This document shows positions 8,279-17,826 of a stretch of 64,000 bases of DNA, piece after piece. The notes below the pieces were generated by a model. That model saw nothing but the letters and a program-made list of their open reading frames with translations. It was not told where the DNA came from and did no database searches. How positions within the stretch are numbered: the first letter of the stretch is position 1; every line of letters begins with the position of its first letter. The position numbers and the translations under genes were made by a program. The DNA lies in NCBI GenBank assembly GCA_021156365.1, contig JAJNDK010000008.1, positions 290,823 through 354,822 of the forward strand, given 5' to 3'. This DNA comes from Bacteroidota bacterium. Lineage in GTDB: Bacteria > Bacteroidota > Bacteroidia > B-17B0 > Aurantibacillaceae.

Positions 8279-10795
8279 GTGAAGACCGTTCAATCCCATT
8301 TCATTGCCTGCTGCCTGTCTGCGTTATTCGCTTTTGCGGTATTTTTTTCGCAGGCGCAAACGGGTACTGTGCGTGGGAAGATAGCCGAGCTGGATGGGAA
8401 TACTCCTATACCCGGTGTTCAGGTATTTGTGGAAGGCACTTCCATTTCACCACAATTTACAGACAAAGATGGCTTGTATTCTATCGAAGTGCCGGCCGAC
8501 AGAGACCTCGTTATCGTCTTTGCCAACCTCAGTTATAAAACAATCAAAAAAAAGGTAAACCTGGATCCGGGAGAAGTACGGGTGATCAATCCCTTTCTGG
8601 ACATGAAAGCCGATCTGATAGAGATCGTTGTTACCGATAAGAATGAGAATGTAGACATTATAAAATTAAGCCATAAAGAGATCGTTCAGCTCCCCGGAGG
8701 TATGGATATCAACCGGTTGCTGCCATCGCAGGGCCTCGGTGTCAGCGTGAGCAATGAGTTAAGCTCGGGCTATTCCGTTCGGGGAGGTAATTTTGATGAG
8801 AATCTCGTGTATGTAAATGGCATTGAAGTATACCGTCCTTTCCTGGTGAGAAGCGGGCAGCAGGAAGGCTTGAGTTTTCCGAACCCTGATATGGTAGCTA
8901 ATATGGAATTTTCTGCAGGTGGATTTGAAGCCAGGTTCGGAGATAAATTATCGAGCGTGCTGGACATCAGCTATCGCAGACCCCGTAAATTCTCCGCTAC
9001 TACCTTCGTCAGCTTATTAGGTAGCAGTGCACACATAGAAGGGATATCGAAAAACAAGCTCGTAGCCTGGCAGGTAGGAGCCCGTTACAAAACCAATCAA
9101 TACATATTGAAAAGCATAGACACGAAAGGTGATTATAAATCTCATTTCTACGATGTACAATCACTGGTTAACTTTGCCATCAATCCGAAATTCAACATCG
9201 AACTTTTAGGTACTTTCTCCAGCAATAAATACCAGGTCGTTCCTTCCACACGTGAAACTACTTTCGGAACCTTCAACCAGGCTTTACAGTTCAAGGTATA
9301 CTTCGACGGGCAGGAAGTAAGTCAGTATGAAACGTATTTCGGGGCGATCTCTGCCACCTACAATCCGAATAAGAAAACCGAGCTCAAATTCATTACTTCC
9401 GCTTTTCATACCAAAGAAAGTGAAACCTTCACCGTACAGGGGCAATACTATATCAATGAGCTGGAAACCGACCTGGGAAGCTCCAATTTCGGGAACGTGG
9501 CCTTTAACAGGGGCATCGGTACTTTCCTGAACAATGGTCGGAATTATCTCGAAGCATGGGTAATGAACGCCGAGCACAAAGGGTCCTGGACGCCAAAAAA
9601 AGGTCAGCAGCTGCAATGGGGCGCACGCATTCAGCACGAGATCATTCATGACAAGCTGGGCGAATGGAATTACATCGACTCTGCAAGCTATTCGATTCCG
9701 CTGGGTAACCCAACCACCATCGATCTCAATGATGTTATAAAAACAAAAATAAACCTGGAATCGAACCGGGTGATGGGATATGCCCAGTACGTGATCCGCA
9801 AACAATTAAAAGATACATCAACACTTACTCTTACTGCAGGCATACGCAGCAATTACTGGACACTGAACCAGGATAATGTGATCAGTCCGCGTGCAACACT
9901 TGCCTTCAAACCCAACTGGAATTCGAACTGGGTATTCAAAGCATCGGCGGGGATGTATTATCAGCCTCCTTTCTACCGTGAAATGCGCGGGTTCGACGGA
10001 ACGGTGAATACCAACCTGAAAGCGCAGCAATCTATTCATTACATTCTTTCCGGCGACCTCGAATATATCATGTGGGGAAGGACGTTCCGTTTTATAACGG
10101 CCGCGTATTACAAACAGCTGAACAATCTCGTACCGTATGAGATCGACAATGTGCGGCTACGGTATTACGCCAACAACGACAGCAAGGGATTTGCTACAGG
10201 GATCGATCTTCGCCTGAACGGAGAATTTGTAAAAGGTGTGGAATCCTGGGTGAGCATGAGCGTCATGACGATCCAGGAAGATATCAAGAACGATTCTTAC
10301 ACCACTTATCGCGATTCGTTGGGAGATCCATGGTACAAAGGCTACAGCAACCTGCCCGTTCATGACAGTGCTGTACATTATCCGGGCTTCATCCCGCGAC
10401 CTACCGATCAGCGTGTTACCTTCAATTTATTTTTCCAGGATTACCTGCCAAAAATACCTTCCTGCAAAATGCATTTGAACATGATCTTTGGATCGGGCTT
10501 AACTTTCGGCCCGCCTTCACATGAAAAGTACCGCGACACACTGCGTATGCCTTCCTACAGACGCGTCGATATTGGTTTCTCTTACCAGTTATTGAAAGAA
10601 GATCGGGAAGTAAAAGCTAAAAGTATATTCAGGGTTCTCAAATCTGCCTGGCTCAGTCTCGAAGTGCTGAACCTGCTTGCTGTGAACAATACGGTTTCCT
10701 ATACCTGGATAAAAGATGTGACCAACCGGCAATATGCCATCCCGAATTACCTCACCAACCGGCAGCTGAATCTGAAGCTGCAATTGAAATTTTAG
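8279..10795 (+). CDS. TonB-dependent outer-membrane receptor with CarboxypepD_reg N-terminal domain
   Basis: 838 aa from a GTG at 8279. This start places a clean signal peptide (MKTVQSHFIACC, then a hydrophobic core ending SQAQ) at the N-terminus. A TTG nine codons earlier would spoil it. After the signal come a carboxypeptidase-regulatory-like beta domain (GTVRGKIAELDGNTPIPGV, about 30-115) and a plug domain (about 130-240, with VRGGNFDENLVYVNGIEV). A 22-strand barrel region follows, ending in an aromatic-rich C-terminus LNLKLQLKF. It probably imports a siderophore, glycan or other large ligand, but no SusD partner is adjacent, so the substrate is unknown. Standard length for the family. Confidence 0.9.
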   Translation: MKTVQSHFIACCLSALFAFAVFFSQAQTGTVRGKIAELDGNTPIPGVQVFVEGTSISPQFTDKDGLYSIEVPADRDLVIVFANLSYKTIKKKVNLDPGEVRVINPFLDMKADLIEIVVTDKNENVDIIKLSHKEIVQLPGGMDINRLLPSQGLGVSVSNELSSGYSVRGGNFDENLVYVNGIEVYRPFLVRSGQQEGLSFPNPDMVANMEFSAGGFEARFGDKLSSVLDISYRRPRKFSATTFVSLLGSSAHIEGISKNKLVAWQVGARYKTNQYILKSIDTKGDYKSHFYDVQSLVNFAINPKFNIELLGTFSSNKYQVVPSTRETTFGTFNQALQFKVYFDGQEVSQYETYFGAISATYNPNKKTELKFITSAFHTKESETFTVQGQYYINELETDLGSSNFGNVAFNRGIGTFLNNGRNYLEAWVMNAEHKGSWTPKKGQQLQWGARIQHEIIHDKLGEWNYIDSASYSIPLGNPTTIDLNDVIKTKINLESNRVMGYAQYVIRKQLKDTSTLTLTAGIRSNYWTLNQDNVISPRATLAFKPNWNSNWVFKASAGMYYQPPFYREMRGFDGTVNTNLKAQQSIHYILSGDLEYIMWGRTFRFITAAYYKQLNNLVPYEIDNVRLRYYANNDSKGFATGIDLRLNGEFVKGVESWVSMSVMTIQEDIKNDSYTTYRDSLGDPWYKGYSNLPVHDSAVHYPGFIPRPTDQRVTFNLFFQDYLPKIPSCKMHLNMIFGSGLTFGPPSHEKYRDTLRMPSYRRVDIGFSYQLLKEDREVKAKSIFRVLKSAWLSLEVLNLLAVNNTVSYTWIKDVTNRQYAIPNYLTNRQLNLKLQLKF

Positions 10796-10796
10796 A

Positions 10797-11007
10797 CTTA
10801 GGTAACCGCAGGGTTTCGCGCAAAGACGCAAAGGCCGCAGAGTTTGTATCTTAATGATTGTTCAAATTTATCTGTCCTTTACTATTCAAAATTAATTTCA
10901 TGCTATGTCTTTTGCGCTCTCCGTAGTTAAAAGCTGATCCCAAAGAAAACCTCTTTGCGCTCTCTGCGTCTCTGCGTGACACTTTACACATTCTTTGCGG
11001 TTGAAAC
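10797..11007. repeat. Intergenic repeat with GCAAAGACGCAAAG-type inverted ends
   Basis: The whole space between the convergent TonB receptor and glycosyltransferase genes is filled by an element. Its left end has CGCAAAGACGCAAAGGCCGC and its right end has CTTTGCGCTCTCTGCGTCTC then TTCTTTGCGG. The ends are imperfect inverted repeats around an AT-rich core of about 110 bases. It abuts both stop codons. Similar short GCAAAGACGC units are common between genes in several bacterial phyla; no transposase is present, so it would be non-autonomous. Confidence 0.55.
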
Positions 11008-12966
11008 TCAGTTCCCGAGCAGATTAAAACAATGAAAGATAATGCTCATATCATTCTCCAGCTTATAATCTTTCGAATAAACGATATTGAGCTTTTTAAG
11101 CGTCTCTTTGCTTAATTCCTTGTCCTGCAACTTATCGGCCGGAGACAGCACCGAGGGCTTGATCTTCGGCAATTCCTTTTCCATCGCTTTCCCATAGCCT
11201 ACCCAGGTTTTAATACCAATTAAAGTACTGAAGATATTGCTCAGGAAATGCAGCTTTCTTTTTTGGAACAAAATGATAATCGGGAAGAAAAGGAAAAGCA
11301 AAACAGAAACACAGATATCGAAGATCCTTTTCTTGCGTTTGTTGTGTGGCTTGTTCACCGAATTGGTATCGATCACATACAGGTCACCGGCCGTGTCGAT
11401 ACTGTTACTTCCAATGATCGATATACTCTCCGGCGGGGCTATCTTAAAATCGATATTGAGACTCACCAGCTTCAGCATGAAATCGATGATCGTTTGAGAA
11501 GGCAGGTCCTTGGCGCAAAAGATCACTTCATCAATGGAATAAACAAGAATGATCTCTTCCAGGTCTGCTATACTACCAGAATACGCGTGATGTTGTGTAT
11601 TGTTCCCCGTTATATCCACATACCCGATAAAATCAGGATGTACATTCGACATTTTTACCAGCTTGCTCACCCGTTCGAATTCCTCCTCACTGCCGACAAT
11701 AAGGATATTCTTTGTTTTTTCCGTACGCAGATTATATCCGCGTGCCTTACCAATATGCAGGACCAGACGCAAAAGCAGGTAACTGACCGTTGTCCATAAG
11801 GCGCCAAACAGGATCAGGGCCCTCGAAAAACGATAGGCTTCAGGTAATAGGGAATAGATGATCAGGATCAATCCGGTTCCGACTACAATCCCACGAATGA
11901 TACGATACAAGCGTACGGGTTTATCATAGCCGCCGCTCAGGTAGATCATCAGTTGCCAGATCAATACATACGCAGGAAAGGCTATAGAAATAAGCGCTTC
12001 GGAGTAGTTCCCGCCTTCTTTAAAAACAACGTTCTTCTCATAGAAGAATTTCATTACGAATAACCCTGCCAGCACCAGCGCAAAATCAAGTGCCGGGACA
12101 AATATGGCTTTCACAAACCGGAAAAAGACCGCTATAAAAGCACGCAGATAGATCGCCATATTGATAAGCAGCGAGAATGTTTTGGCATTGCGTTGCGAAA
12201 AATGTTTGCGTGCAAAGATCACCATGGCCTTGTAAAAAACGAACACATAGTTGACGCTGCTTTTTTTTGTGCTCTCCCCTTTGTAGTGAATGATACGGGT
12301 TTCGGGGAAATAATAATTTTTGTAACCGCCTTTCACGATCCGGTAAGAAAGATCGATATCCTCTCCGTACATAAAAAACTCTTCATCCAGCAAACCCACT
12401 TTGTCCAGCGTTTCTTTACGCATCAGCATAAATGCGCCACTCAGCACATCCACCTCGTGCGTTTTTTCTTTATCAAGGAATCCAAGATGATATTTTCCAA
12501 AAGCCCGGGATTTCGGGAACAAGGCCGAGAGCCCGAATATCTTGTAGAAAGCCACAGACGGTGTAGGTAAACCGCGTTTCGACTCCGGCAGAAAAACACC
12601 TTTTCCATCCAGCATCATCACTCCCAGTCCGCCGGCATCTGCATGGGCATCCATAAATCCGATCACCTTTGTAAAAGTGTCTTCCTGCACCACCGTATCC
12701 GGATTCAGGAGCAGCACATATTTCCCTTTGCTTTCGCGGATCGCCTGGTTATTGGCCTTCGAGAACCCGACGTTCTGCTTATTGGCGATCAGGTGTACCT
12801 GCGGGAATTTCTCCCGGATCAGCTCCACAGAACCATCCACCGAATTGTTATCTACCACAAATACTTCGCAGGAACAGTTTTTGGCTGCATTGAATACGGA
12901 ATGCAAACATTGCTCTACGAAATGCTTGACATTATAATTCACTATGACGATTGACAGTTGCAGCAC
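11008..12966 (-). CDS. Family 2 glycosyltransferase fused to a degenerate WcaJ/PglC-like sugar-transferase module
   Basis: 652 aa from a GTG start; no in-frame ATG lies ahead of the conserved first strand LSIVIVNYNV. Residues 1-250 are a GT2 (GT-A) domain of rhamnosyltransferase type: NYN near 10, VDNNS near 38-42, LNPDT at 87-91 and GEDIDLSYR at 201-209. About 265-400 is a block of membrane helices. 418-535 is a Rossmann-like domain (NILIVGSEEEF) resembling the CoA_binding_3 domain of polyprenyl-phosphate sugar transferases. 546-652 begins like PF02397 (KRIFDICVSVLLF) and ends like it (YKLENDMSIIFHCFNLL), but the catalytic core with KFRSM is absent. The GT2 part is probably active; the rest may only anchor it at the inner membrane. 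Divergent from the CapD-like gene. Confidence 0.82.
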   Translation of the reverse strand: MLQLSIVIVNYNVKHFVEQCLHSVFNAAKNCSCEVFVVDNNSVDGSVELIREKFPQVHLIANKQNVGFSKANNQAIRESKGKYVLLLNPDTVVQEDTFTKVIGFMDAHADAGGLGVMMLDGKGVFLPESKRGLPTPSVAFYKIFGLSALFPKSRAFGKYHLGFLDKEKTHEVDVLSGAFMLMRKETLDKVGLLDEEFFMYGEDIDLSYRIVKGGYKNYYFPETRIIHYKGESTKKSSVNYVFVFYKAMVIFARKHFSQRNAKTFSLLINMAIYLRAFIAVFFRFVKAIFVPALDFALVLAGLFVMKFFYEKNVVFKEGGNYSEALISIAFPAYVLIWQLMIYLSGGYDKPVRLYRIIRGIVVGTGLILIIYSLLPEAYRFSRALILFGALWTTVSYLLLRLVLHIGKARGYNLRTEKTKNILIVGSEEEFERVSKLVKMSNVHPDFIGYVDITGNNTQHHAYSGSIADLEEIILVYSIDEVIFCAKDLPSQTIIDFMLKLVSLNIDFKIAPPESISIIGSNSIDTAGDLYVIDTNSVNKPHNKRKKRIFDICVSVLLFLFFPIIILFQKRKLHFLSNIFSTLIGIKTWVGYGKAMEKELPKIKPSVLSPADKLQDKELSKETLKKLNIVYSKDYKLENDMSIIFHCFNLLGN

Positions 12967-13125
12967 AAAAAAATACGGGTAAAGATACCATTTTTGCGTT
13001 ATTCTCCGTATGTTGTAATAAACGTGGAAATCAGGGTAATATTATCCGGATTTTCCTCAATTGTCCTTTATAATCAGTGGTACGGTGCTGTCCTGAATAA
13101 GCCAAAATTTGTATCTTTATCGCCA

Positions 13126-15009
13126 ATGTACAAATTGCTTTCTTTTTTCTGGCAGAACAATATTCCCCGCTGGACGATCCTGCTGATCGACATCCTGATC
13201 TGTGCATTCTCCCTCACCCTTGCTTTTTTTCTGCGTTTCAATTTTGCCAACATCCCGGAAGCCGATCTCAAAACATTTCCCGTGGCCTATACAGCTACAC
13301 TATTGATCCGTGTAGCTACCTTTTTTGTTTCCAAAACCTACAAAGGTGTAGTGCGATACACCGGTTCGCGGGATGCTATCCGGATCCTGCTGGTGATCAT
13401 GATCGGCAGCGCTTTCCTGTTTTTGTTCGATATTATAACGCGTTTCACAGTTGGGATGTATTACATACCTCTTTCCGTGATCGTGATCGATGCACTCGTG
13501 ACCATGTTCATCATGATCTGCTCACGCCTTGCCATCAAAGCAGTCTATTTTGAAAGCAAAAATCCGGAACGGCAAAAGACCAATATCATTATCTACGGTG
13601 CCGGCGAATCGGGCCTCATCACCAAACGGACACTCGACAGGGATGCCGCTGTAAAATACAAGGTCGTAGGTTTTATTGATGACGATGAAAAGAAAAAGGG
13701 ACGGAGCCTCGAAGGTATATTTATCTACCCGCCTTCTAAATTAGAAGAGCTGATCAAAGAAAAAGAAGTGGAATCTGTGATCATCAGTATCCTCAATATC
13801 TCCGGCCAGCGCAAGAACGAGATCGTGGAAACCTGTATCAATTACAATACAAAAGTATTGACGGTGCCTCCCGTTACCAAATGGATCAACGGAGAGCTCA
13901 GTTTCAACCAGCTCCGCAGCATCAATATCGAAAGCCTGTTGGAGCGTGATGCCATTAAACTGGATGTGGAACGGATCCAATACCAGGTCGAAAAAAAGGT
14001 TGTGCTCATTACAGGAGCTGCAGGTTCCATCGGAAGTGAAATGGCAAGGCAGATCATGCTTTATGCCCCCGAAAAGTTGATCCTGCTGGATTCTGCCGAA
14101 AGTCCTTTATACGAGCTGGAGATGGAGCTCGCCGAAAAACTGCCTCACTCCCGTTTTGAAGTGGTGATCGGCGATATCCGCAATAAGGAACGACTGGCCA
14201 ATGTATTCAAAACATTCAGGCCTCAGCTGGTTTATCATGCCGCCGCATATAAACACGTGCCGATGATGGAGAACAATCCTTCCGAATCCATACTCACCAA
14301 TATATTCGGGACAAAGAATGTAGCAGATCTGGCAGTTGAGTACAAAGTGGAAAAATTCGTGATGGTCTCTACCGACAAAGCCGTGAACCCTACCAATGTA
14401 ATGGGTGCCTCGAAACGCATCGCAGAGATCTATATCCAGTCGCTCGGAAAAACAGTGGACACCAAATTCATCACCACCCGTTTCGGAAATGTGCTGGGCT
14501 CAAATGGCTCGGTGATACCGCGTTTCAAGAAGCAGATCGGGAACGGCGGACCTGTTACGATCACGCATCCCGATATCACCCGCTTTTTCATGACCATTCC
14601 CGAAGCCTGCCAGCTGGTGCTGGAAGCGGGCTGCATGGGCAATGGCGGTGAGATCTATGTATTCGATATGGGCAAATCGGTAAAGATCGTAGACCTTGCA
14701 AGGAAAATGATCCGTCTCTCCGGTTTGCAGGAAGGAAAAGACATCCAGATCGTATACACCGGATTGCGCCCGGGAGAAAAATTGTACGAAGAATTGCTGG
14801 CCGATAGCGAGAATACACTACCGACGCATCATTCGCAGATCCTTGTAGGCAAAGTGAAGGAATATGACTTTACAGAGATCAAACAAAAAATTAACGCTTT
14901 GATAGAATTATTCGATACACAAAATAACGTGGAGATCGTTACTTTGATGAAATCCATTGTTCCCGAATACATCAGCAATAACAGTGAATTCGAAAAACTC
15001 GACAAATGA
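13126..15009 (+). CDS. Membrane nucleotide-sugar 4,6-dehydratase/epimerase, CapD/WbpM/PglF family
   Basis: 627 aa from the ATG at 13126. The reading frame is open further upstream to 12958, but the family starts at MYKLLSFF, and a near-consensus -7 box TATCTTTA sits at 13112-13119. Four membrane helices occupy about residues 15-130, followed by a Rossmann domain (IIIYGAGESG, about 145-155) and an SDR domain beginning VLITGAAGSIGSE near 293. The active-site region is STDKAVNPTNVMGASKR at about 414-430. It has Met where most SDRs have Tyr, as in WbpM/PglF UDP-GlcNAc dehydratases. It makes a keto-deoxy nucleotide sugar for polysaccharide or protein glycans. Its stop overlaps the next gene by 4 bases. 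Confidence 0.92.
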   Translation: MYKLLSFFWQNNIPRWTILLIDILICAFSLTLAFFLRFNFANIPEADLKTFPVAYTATLLIRVATFFVSKTYKGVVRYTGSRDAIRILLVIMIGSAFLFLFDIITRFTVGMYYIPLSVIVIDALVTMFIMICSRLAIKAVYFESKNPERQKTNIIIYGAGESGLITKRTLDRDAAVKYKVVGFIDDDEKKKGRSLEGIFIYPPSKLEELIKEKEVESVIISILNISGQRKNEIVETCINYNTKVLTVPPVTKWINGELSFNQLRSINIESLLERDAIKLDVERIQYQVEKKVVLITGAAGSIGSEMARQIMLYAPEKLILLDSAESPLYELEMELAEKLPHSRFEVVIGDIRNKERLANVFKTFRPQLVYHAAAYKHVPMMENNPSESILTNIFGTKNVADLAVEYKVEKFVMVSTDKAVNPTNVMGASKRIAEIYIQSLGKTVDTKFITTRFGNVLGSNGSVIPRFKKQIGNGGPVTITHPDITRFFMTIPEACQLVLEAGCMGNGGEIYVFDMGKSVKIVDLARKMIRLSGLQEGKDIQIVYTGLRPGEKLYEELLADSENTLPTHHSQILVGKVKEYDFTEIKQKINALIELFDTQNNVEIVTLMKSIVPEYISNNSEFEKLDK

Positions 15010-16676
15010 CAAAAAAGACCTTACTCCTGCTTCTGCTCATTCCCATTCTTATTCTCCTGATCATCAAATTCTCCGTCAGTCCGAAAGCGGAGAAAGTTAT
15101 TTCCGTTAGCCTGCCAAAACCAAAGTTAGTAGTAGGCATCGTAGTAGATCAGATGCGGTACGATTATATTTTCAGGTACTGGGATAAGCTGAGCGAAGGC
15201 GGTTTTAAACGTTTGGTGAACAAAGGCTTTTTCTGCAAGAATACAAATTACAACTACGTACCCACCTACACAGGCCCTGGGCATACTTCCATCTACACAG
15301 GCACATTTCCTGCAGTCCACGGAATTATTTCGAATGACTGGTATGATAAAAAAAGTGGTAAGACCATTTATTGCACCGATGACAGCACTGTGACCGGAGT
15401 TGGCAGCTCTTCAAAAGCAGGGATCATGTCGCCGAAGAACATGCTCGTTACAACGATCGGTGATGAATTGCGTTTACATACGATCCAACAGTCGAAAGTG
15501 ATCGGCATCGCATTGAAAGACAGGGCTTCCATCCTACCCGCCGGCCATAGCGCCAATGCAGCCTATTGGTTCGATGGCAGCACCGGTAGTTTCATTTCCT
15601 CCAGCCACTATATGAAAGCGCTGCCGGCCTGGCTGAATGAGTTCAATGCAAAGAGATCAGCTGTTTCCTACCTGCAGAAAGGCTGGAACACGATGTTACC
15701 GATAGAGGCGTATACGGAAAGTACAGCAGACAATATGCCTTACGAATCTGTGCCTAATAAAAAAGAGCAGCCGGTATTTCCGTATAGTTATGAGAAACAA
15801 TTAAAAGAGAACAATTACGAAATTATAAAAGCAACACCCTACGGTAATAGCATCACAAAAGACCTTGCCATTGCAGCCCTGAAAGGTGAACAAATGGGAA
15901 AAGGCAAATTCACCGACATGCTCTGCATTAGTTTTTCTTCTACCGATTATGTAGGACATAGTTATGGTCCGAAATCAGTAGAGATCGAAGACACTTACCT
16001 GCGCCTCGACCTTGACCTGCAGGAGCTTTTTAATACACTGGACGCAGAAGCAGGAGAAGGCAATTACCTGCTTTTCCTTACGGCAGATCATGGAGCAGCC
16101 GAAGTGCCTGCTTATTTGCAACAGCAAAAGATCCCAGCCGGCCTGGTGAGTGAATCTAAAATAGAGAAAGAGCTGAAAACCTATTTATACAAAGAGTTCG
16201 GCGATTCACTCGTTTTGAGTATTAGCAACCAACAGGTCTTTATCAACCACAAAGTGATAGAAAAAAAGGACCTGGCATTACACCTTGTGGAAAAAAAGAT
16301 CGCTTATTTTCTCCTCGACATAGACGGAATTGCAGAAACATATTGCGCAGAAGACATTAAGATCCAATCCTATACCGGCAACAGCTTTAAGGCGCTGCTG
16401 CAAAACGGCTACAATTTTAAACGCAGTGGTGATGTCCTCTTCCGCTACAATGTGGCTTACTTTGAAGACTACATGAAAAAGGGAACTACACACGGAGCAG
16501 AATTCAGCTACGATACCCACGTTCCTTTATTGTTCTACGGATGGAATATTAATGCCGGATCTACTGTGGATCCGGTAAACATCACCGATATTGCACCAAC
16601 TATCTGCAGTTTGCTAAACATCCCGTTCACCAATGGCTGCAGCGGAAAACCCATAAAAGCTGTCTTGGATAAATAG
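15006..16676 (+). CDS. PafA-like alkaline phosphatase (nucleotide pyrophosphatase/phosphodiesterase superfamily)
   Basis: 556 aa. An N-terminal hydrophobic segment (5-23) serves as signal or anchor, so it acts in the periplasm. Metal and catalytic residues are easy to place: Asp48 in VVDQMRYD, probable nucleophile Thr89 in PTYTGPGHTS, Asn110 in ISNDWYD, the KDRASILPAGH segment matching the Lys/Arg substrate clamp of PafA, Asp and His in STDYVGHS, Asp-His in LTADHGA, and the late His in THGAEFSYDTHVP. The clamp residues favour phosphomonoesterase over diesterase activity. Start and upstream stop overlap as ATGA, so it is translated with the dehydratase gene; the functional link is unclear and could be coincidental. 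Confidence 0.9.
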   Translation: MTKKTLLLLLLIPILILLIIKFSVSPKAEKVISVSLPKPKLVVGIVVDQMRYDYIFRYWDKLSEGGFKRLVNKGFFCKNTNYNYVPTYTGPGHTSIYTGTFPAVHGIISNDWYDKKSGKTIYCTDDSTVTGVGSSSKAGIMSPKNMLVTTIGDELRLHTIQQSKVIGIALKDRASILPAGHSANAAYWFDGSTGSFISSSHYMKALPAWLNEFNAKRSAVSYLQKGWNTMLPIEAYTESTADNMPYESVPNKKEQPVFPYSYEKQLKENNYEIIKATPYGNSITKDLAIAALKGEQMGKGKFTDMLCISFSSTDYVGHSYGPKSVEIEDTYLRLDLDLQELFNTLDAEAGEGNYLLFLTADHGAAEVPAYLQQQKIPAGLVSESKIEKELKTYLYKEFGDSLVLSISNQQVFINHKVIEKKDLALHLVEKKIAYFLLDIDGIAETYCAEDIKIQSYTGNSFKALLQNGYNFKRSGDVLFRYNVAYFEDYMKKGTTHGAEFSYDTHVPLLFYGWNINAGSTVDPVNITDIAPTICSLLNIPFTNGCSGKPIKAVLDK

Positions 16677-16685
16677 ATCGCCGGA

Positions 16686-17786
16686 TCAGTTAAAGCGAAC
16701 GAAATTAGACATGCCGGTGGAGGTGTTCCGTTCAATACCGTATAGCATTCCCCCGAAGCTAAGAATCCTATCCAGTCGGTACACGCTCACTCCTGTGCTT
16801 AAGCAATTCACCCAAAGATCTTCCGCAGGATCATAGCAGGACAAATACCCGTCATTACCATTGTTACATGCCGCGATAAGTACACCGTTATGCGCTTTCA
16901 GACTTCTGCAAATAGCAGGCGGGTTATTCGATCCCACTTTCTGCCAGGTAGCGTTGTATCCCGATAATGAGTTCACACGGTTGAGTGGTGAGCCTGCTGC
17001 ACTGGTCGACATATTGCCGCCGGCGTATAATTTCCCATTGAATACTTCCATGTCATACACGATGCTATTGAAGCCACCGCCAGCCATCGTCCAGTTGGAT
17101 CCGTTATAGAATACACTGTTTTTTTCACCCGAATTGCCCAAATTACCGCCAAGGAAAAGCCGTCCGTCAAACGACTGTATAGCATTTACTGCGGGGGATA
17201 CGCTGTATAAAGGAGCATGCGAATACAGCGTATACGATGAACTATAATACCCGCAACTTGTAGCATTGGAATTTACAGAATTTACAGATCCGCCGAAGTA
17301 ACAATCTCCCTGGTGATCCTCCAGTTGGCTAACAGTACCCGTCACGCCGGTGATACCGGTCACGGTGCTTCCTGATAAATATCCTAAATAGCGGGTAGTT
17401 CCGCTGACAAGAGTCGTAAAAACACCCCCGATCATCAGACGGTTATTGAAATACCCGGCAGAATAAATATTAGAGCCGCTGCTCAGGTTATTACTTAAAT
17501 TAGTAATGGTATTTCCGTCATACCTCACAATGCAGCGGGAAGAACCCGATCCCAAACTGCTGAAATTACCAACCAGGTAGATCTGGTTGTTGATCACATA
17601 CATATTATTGATGGTAGACGTAGTACTGGCTAAAATAGTTTTGCTGGTCACCGAAAAGGGAATGGAAGGCGATTTAGTTCCGGATACTACTTCAAGCTGC
17701 TTAAGCGGATCAGCTTTTTTGCAGGAAAATACTCCGGCAAGGATAAAAACAAATAGAAAGGAAAGAGGTAATAGTTTGGTTTTCAT
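16686..17786 (-). CDS. Lipoprotein with beta-propeller-like repeats, function unknown
   Basis: 366 aa from the ATG at 17786. A TTG two codons earlier is inside the promoter and is unlikely. The signal sequence ends in a lipobox-like AGVFSC with Cys24, followed by KKAD, so it is a surface or periplasmic lipoprotein. The body has repeated units of about 45-50 residues of the form YFNNRLMIGGVFT, QSFDGRLFLGGNLG, VFNGKLYAGGNMS and LSFGGMLYGIERN, as in beta-propeller or galactose-oxidase-like repeats. Ser, Gly and Asn are abundant. I do not recognise a named family. The stop lies 9 bases from the convergent phosphatase gene. Confidence 0.75.
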   Translation of the reverse strand: MKTKLLPLSFLFVFILAGVFSCKKADPLKQLEVVSGTKSPSIPFSVTSKTILASTTSTINNMYVINNQIYLVGNFSSLGSGSSRCIVRYDGNTITNLSNNLSSGSNIYSAGYFNNRLMIGGVFTTLVSGTTRYLGYLSGSTVTGITGVTGTVSQLEDHQGDCYFGGSVNSVNSNATSCGYYSSSYTLYSHAPLYSVSPAVNAIQSFDGRLFLGGNLGNSGEKNSVFYNGSNWTMAGGGFNSIVYDMEVFNGKLYAGGNMSTSAAGSPLNRVNSLSGYNATWQKVGSNNPPAICRSLKAHNGVLIAACNNGNDGYLSCYDPAEDLWVNCLSTGVSVYRLDRILSFGGMLYGIERNTSTGMSNFVRFN

Positions 17787-17789
17787 AAT

Positions 17790-17797
17790 CAAATATA
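17790..17797 (-). promoter_or_regulatory. -7 promoter element for the propeller lipoprotein gene
   Basis: TATATTTG on the minus strand is a perfect TAnnTTTG match. It ends 3 bases before the ATG at 17786, implying a leaderless or nearly leaderless mRNA. Confidence 0.6.
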
Positions 17798-17826
17798 AGA
17801 AATATCTATGAAATGAATTGCCCTGT

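Noticed and set aside
9284..9805. 173-codon minus-strand frame inside the TonB receptor
   Set aside because: Shadow of a conserved receptor barrel; composition is not protein-like.
12958..13125. Longer N-terminus for the CapD-like dehydratase
   Set aside because: It overlaps the divergent glycosyltransferase start, precedes a near-consensus promoter box, and the family begins at the ATG at 13126.
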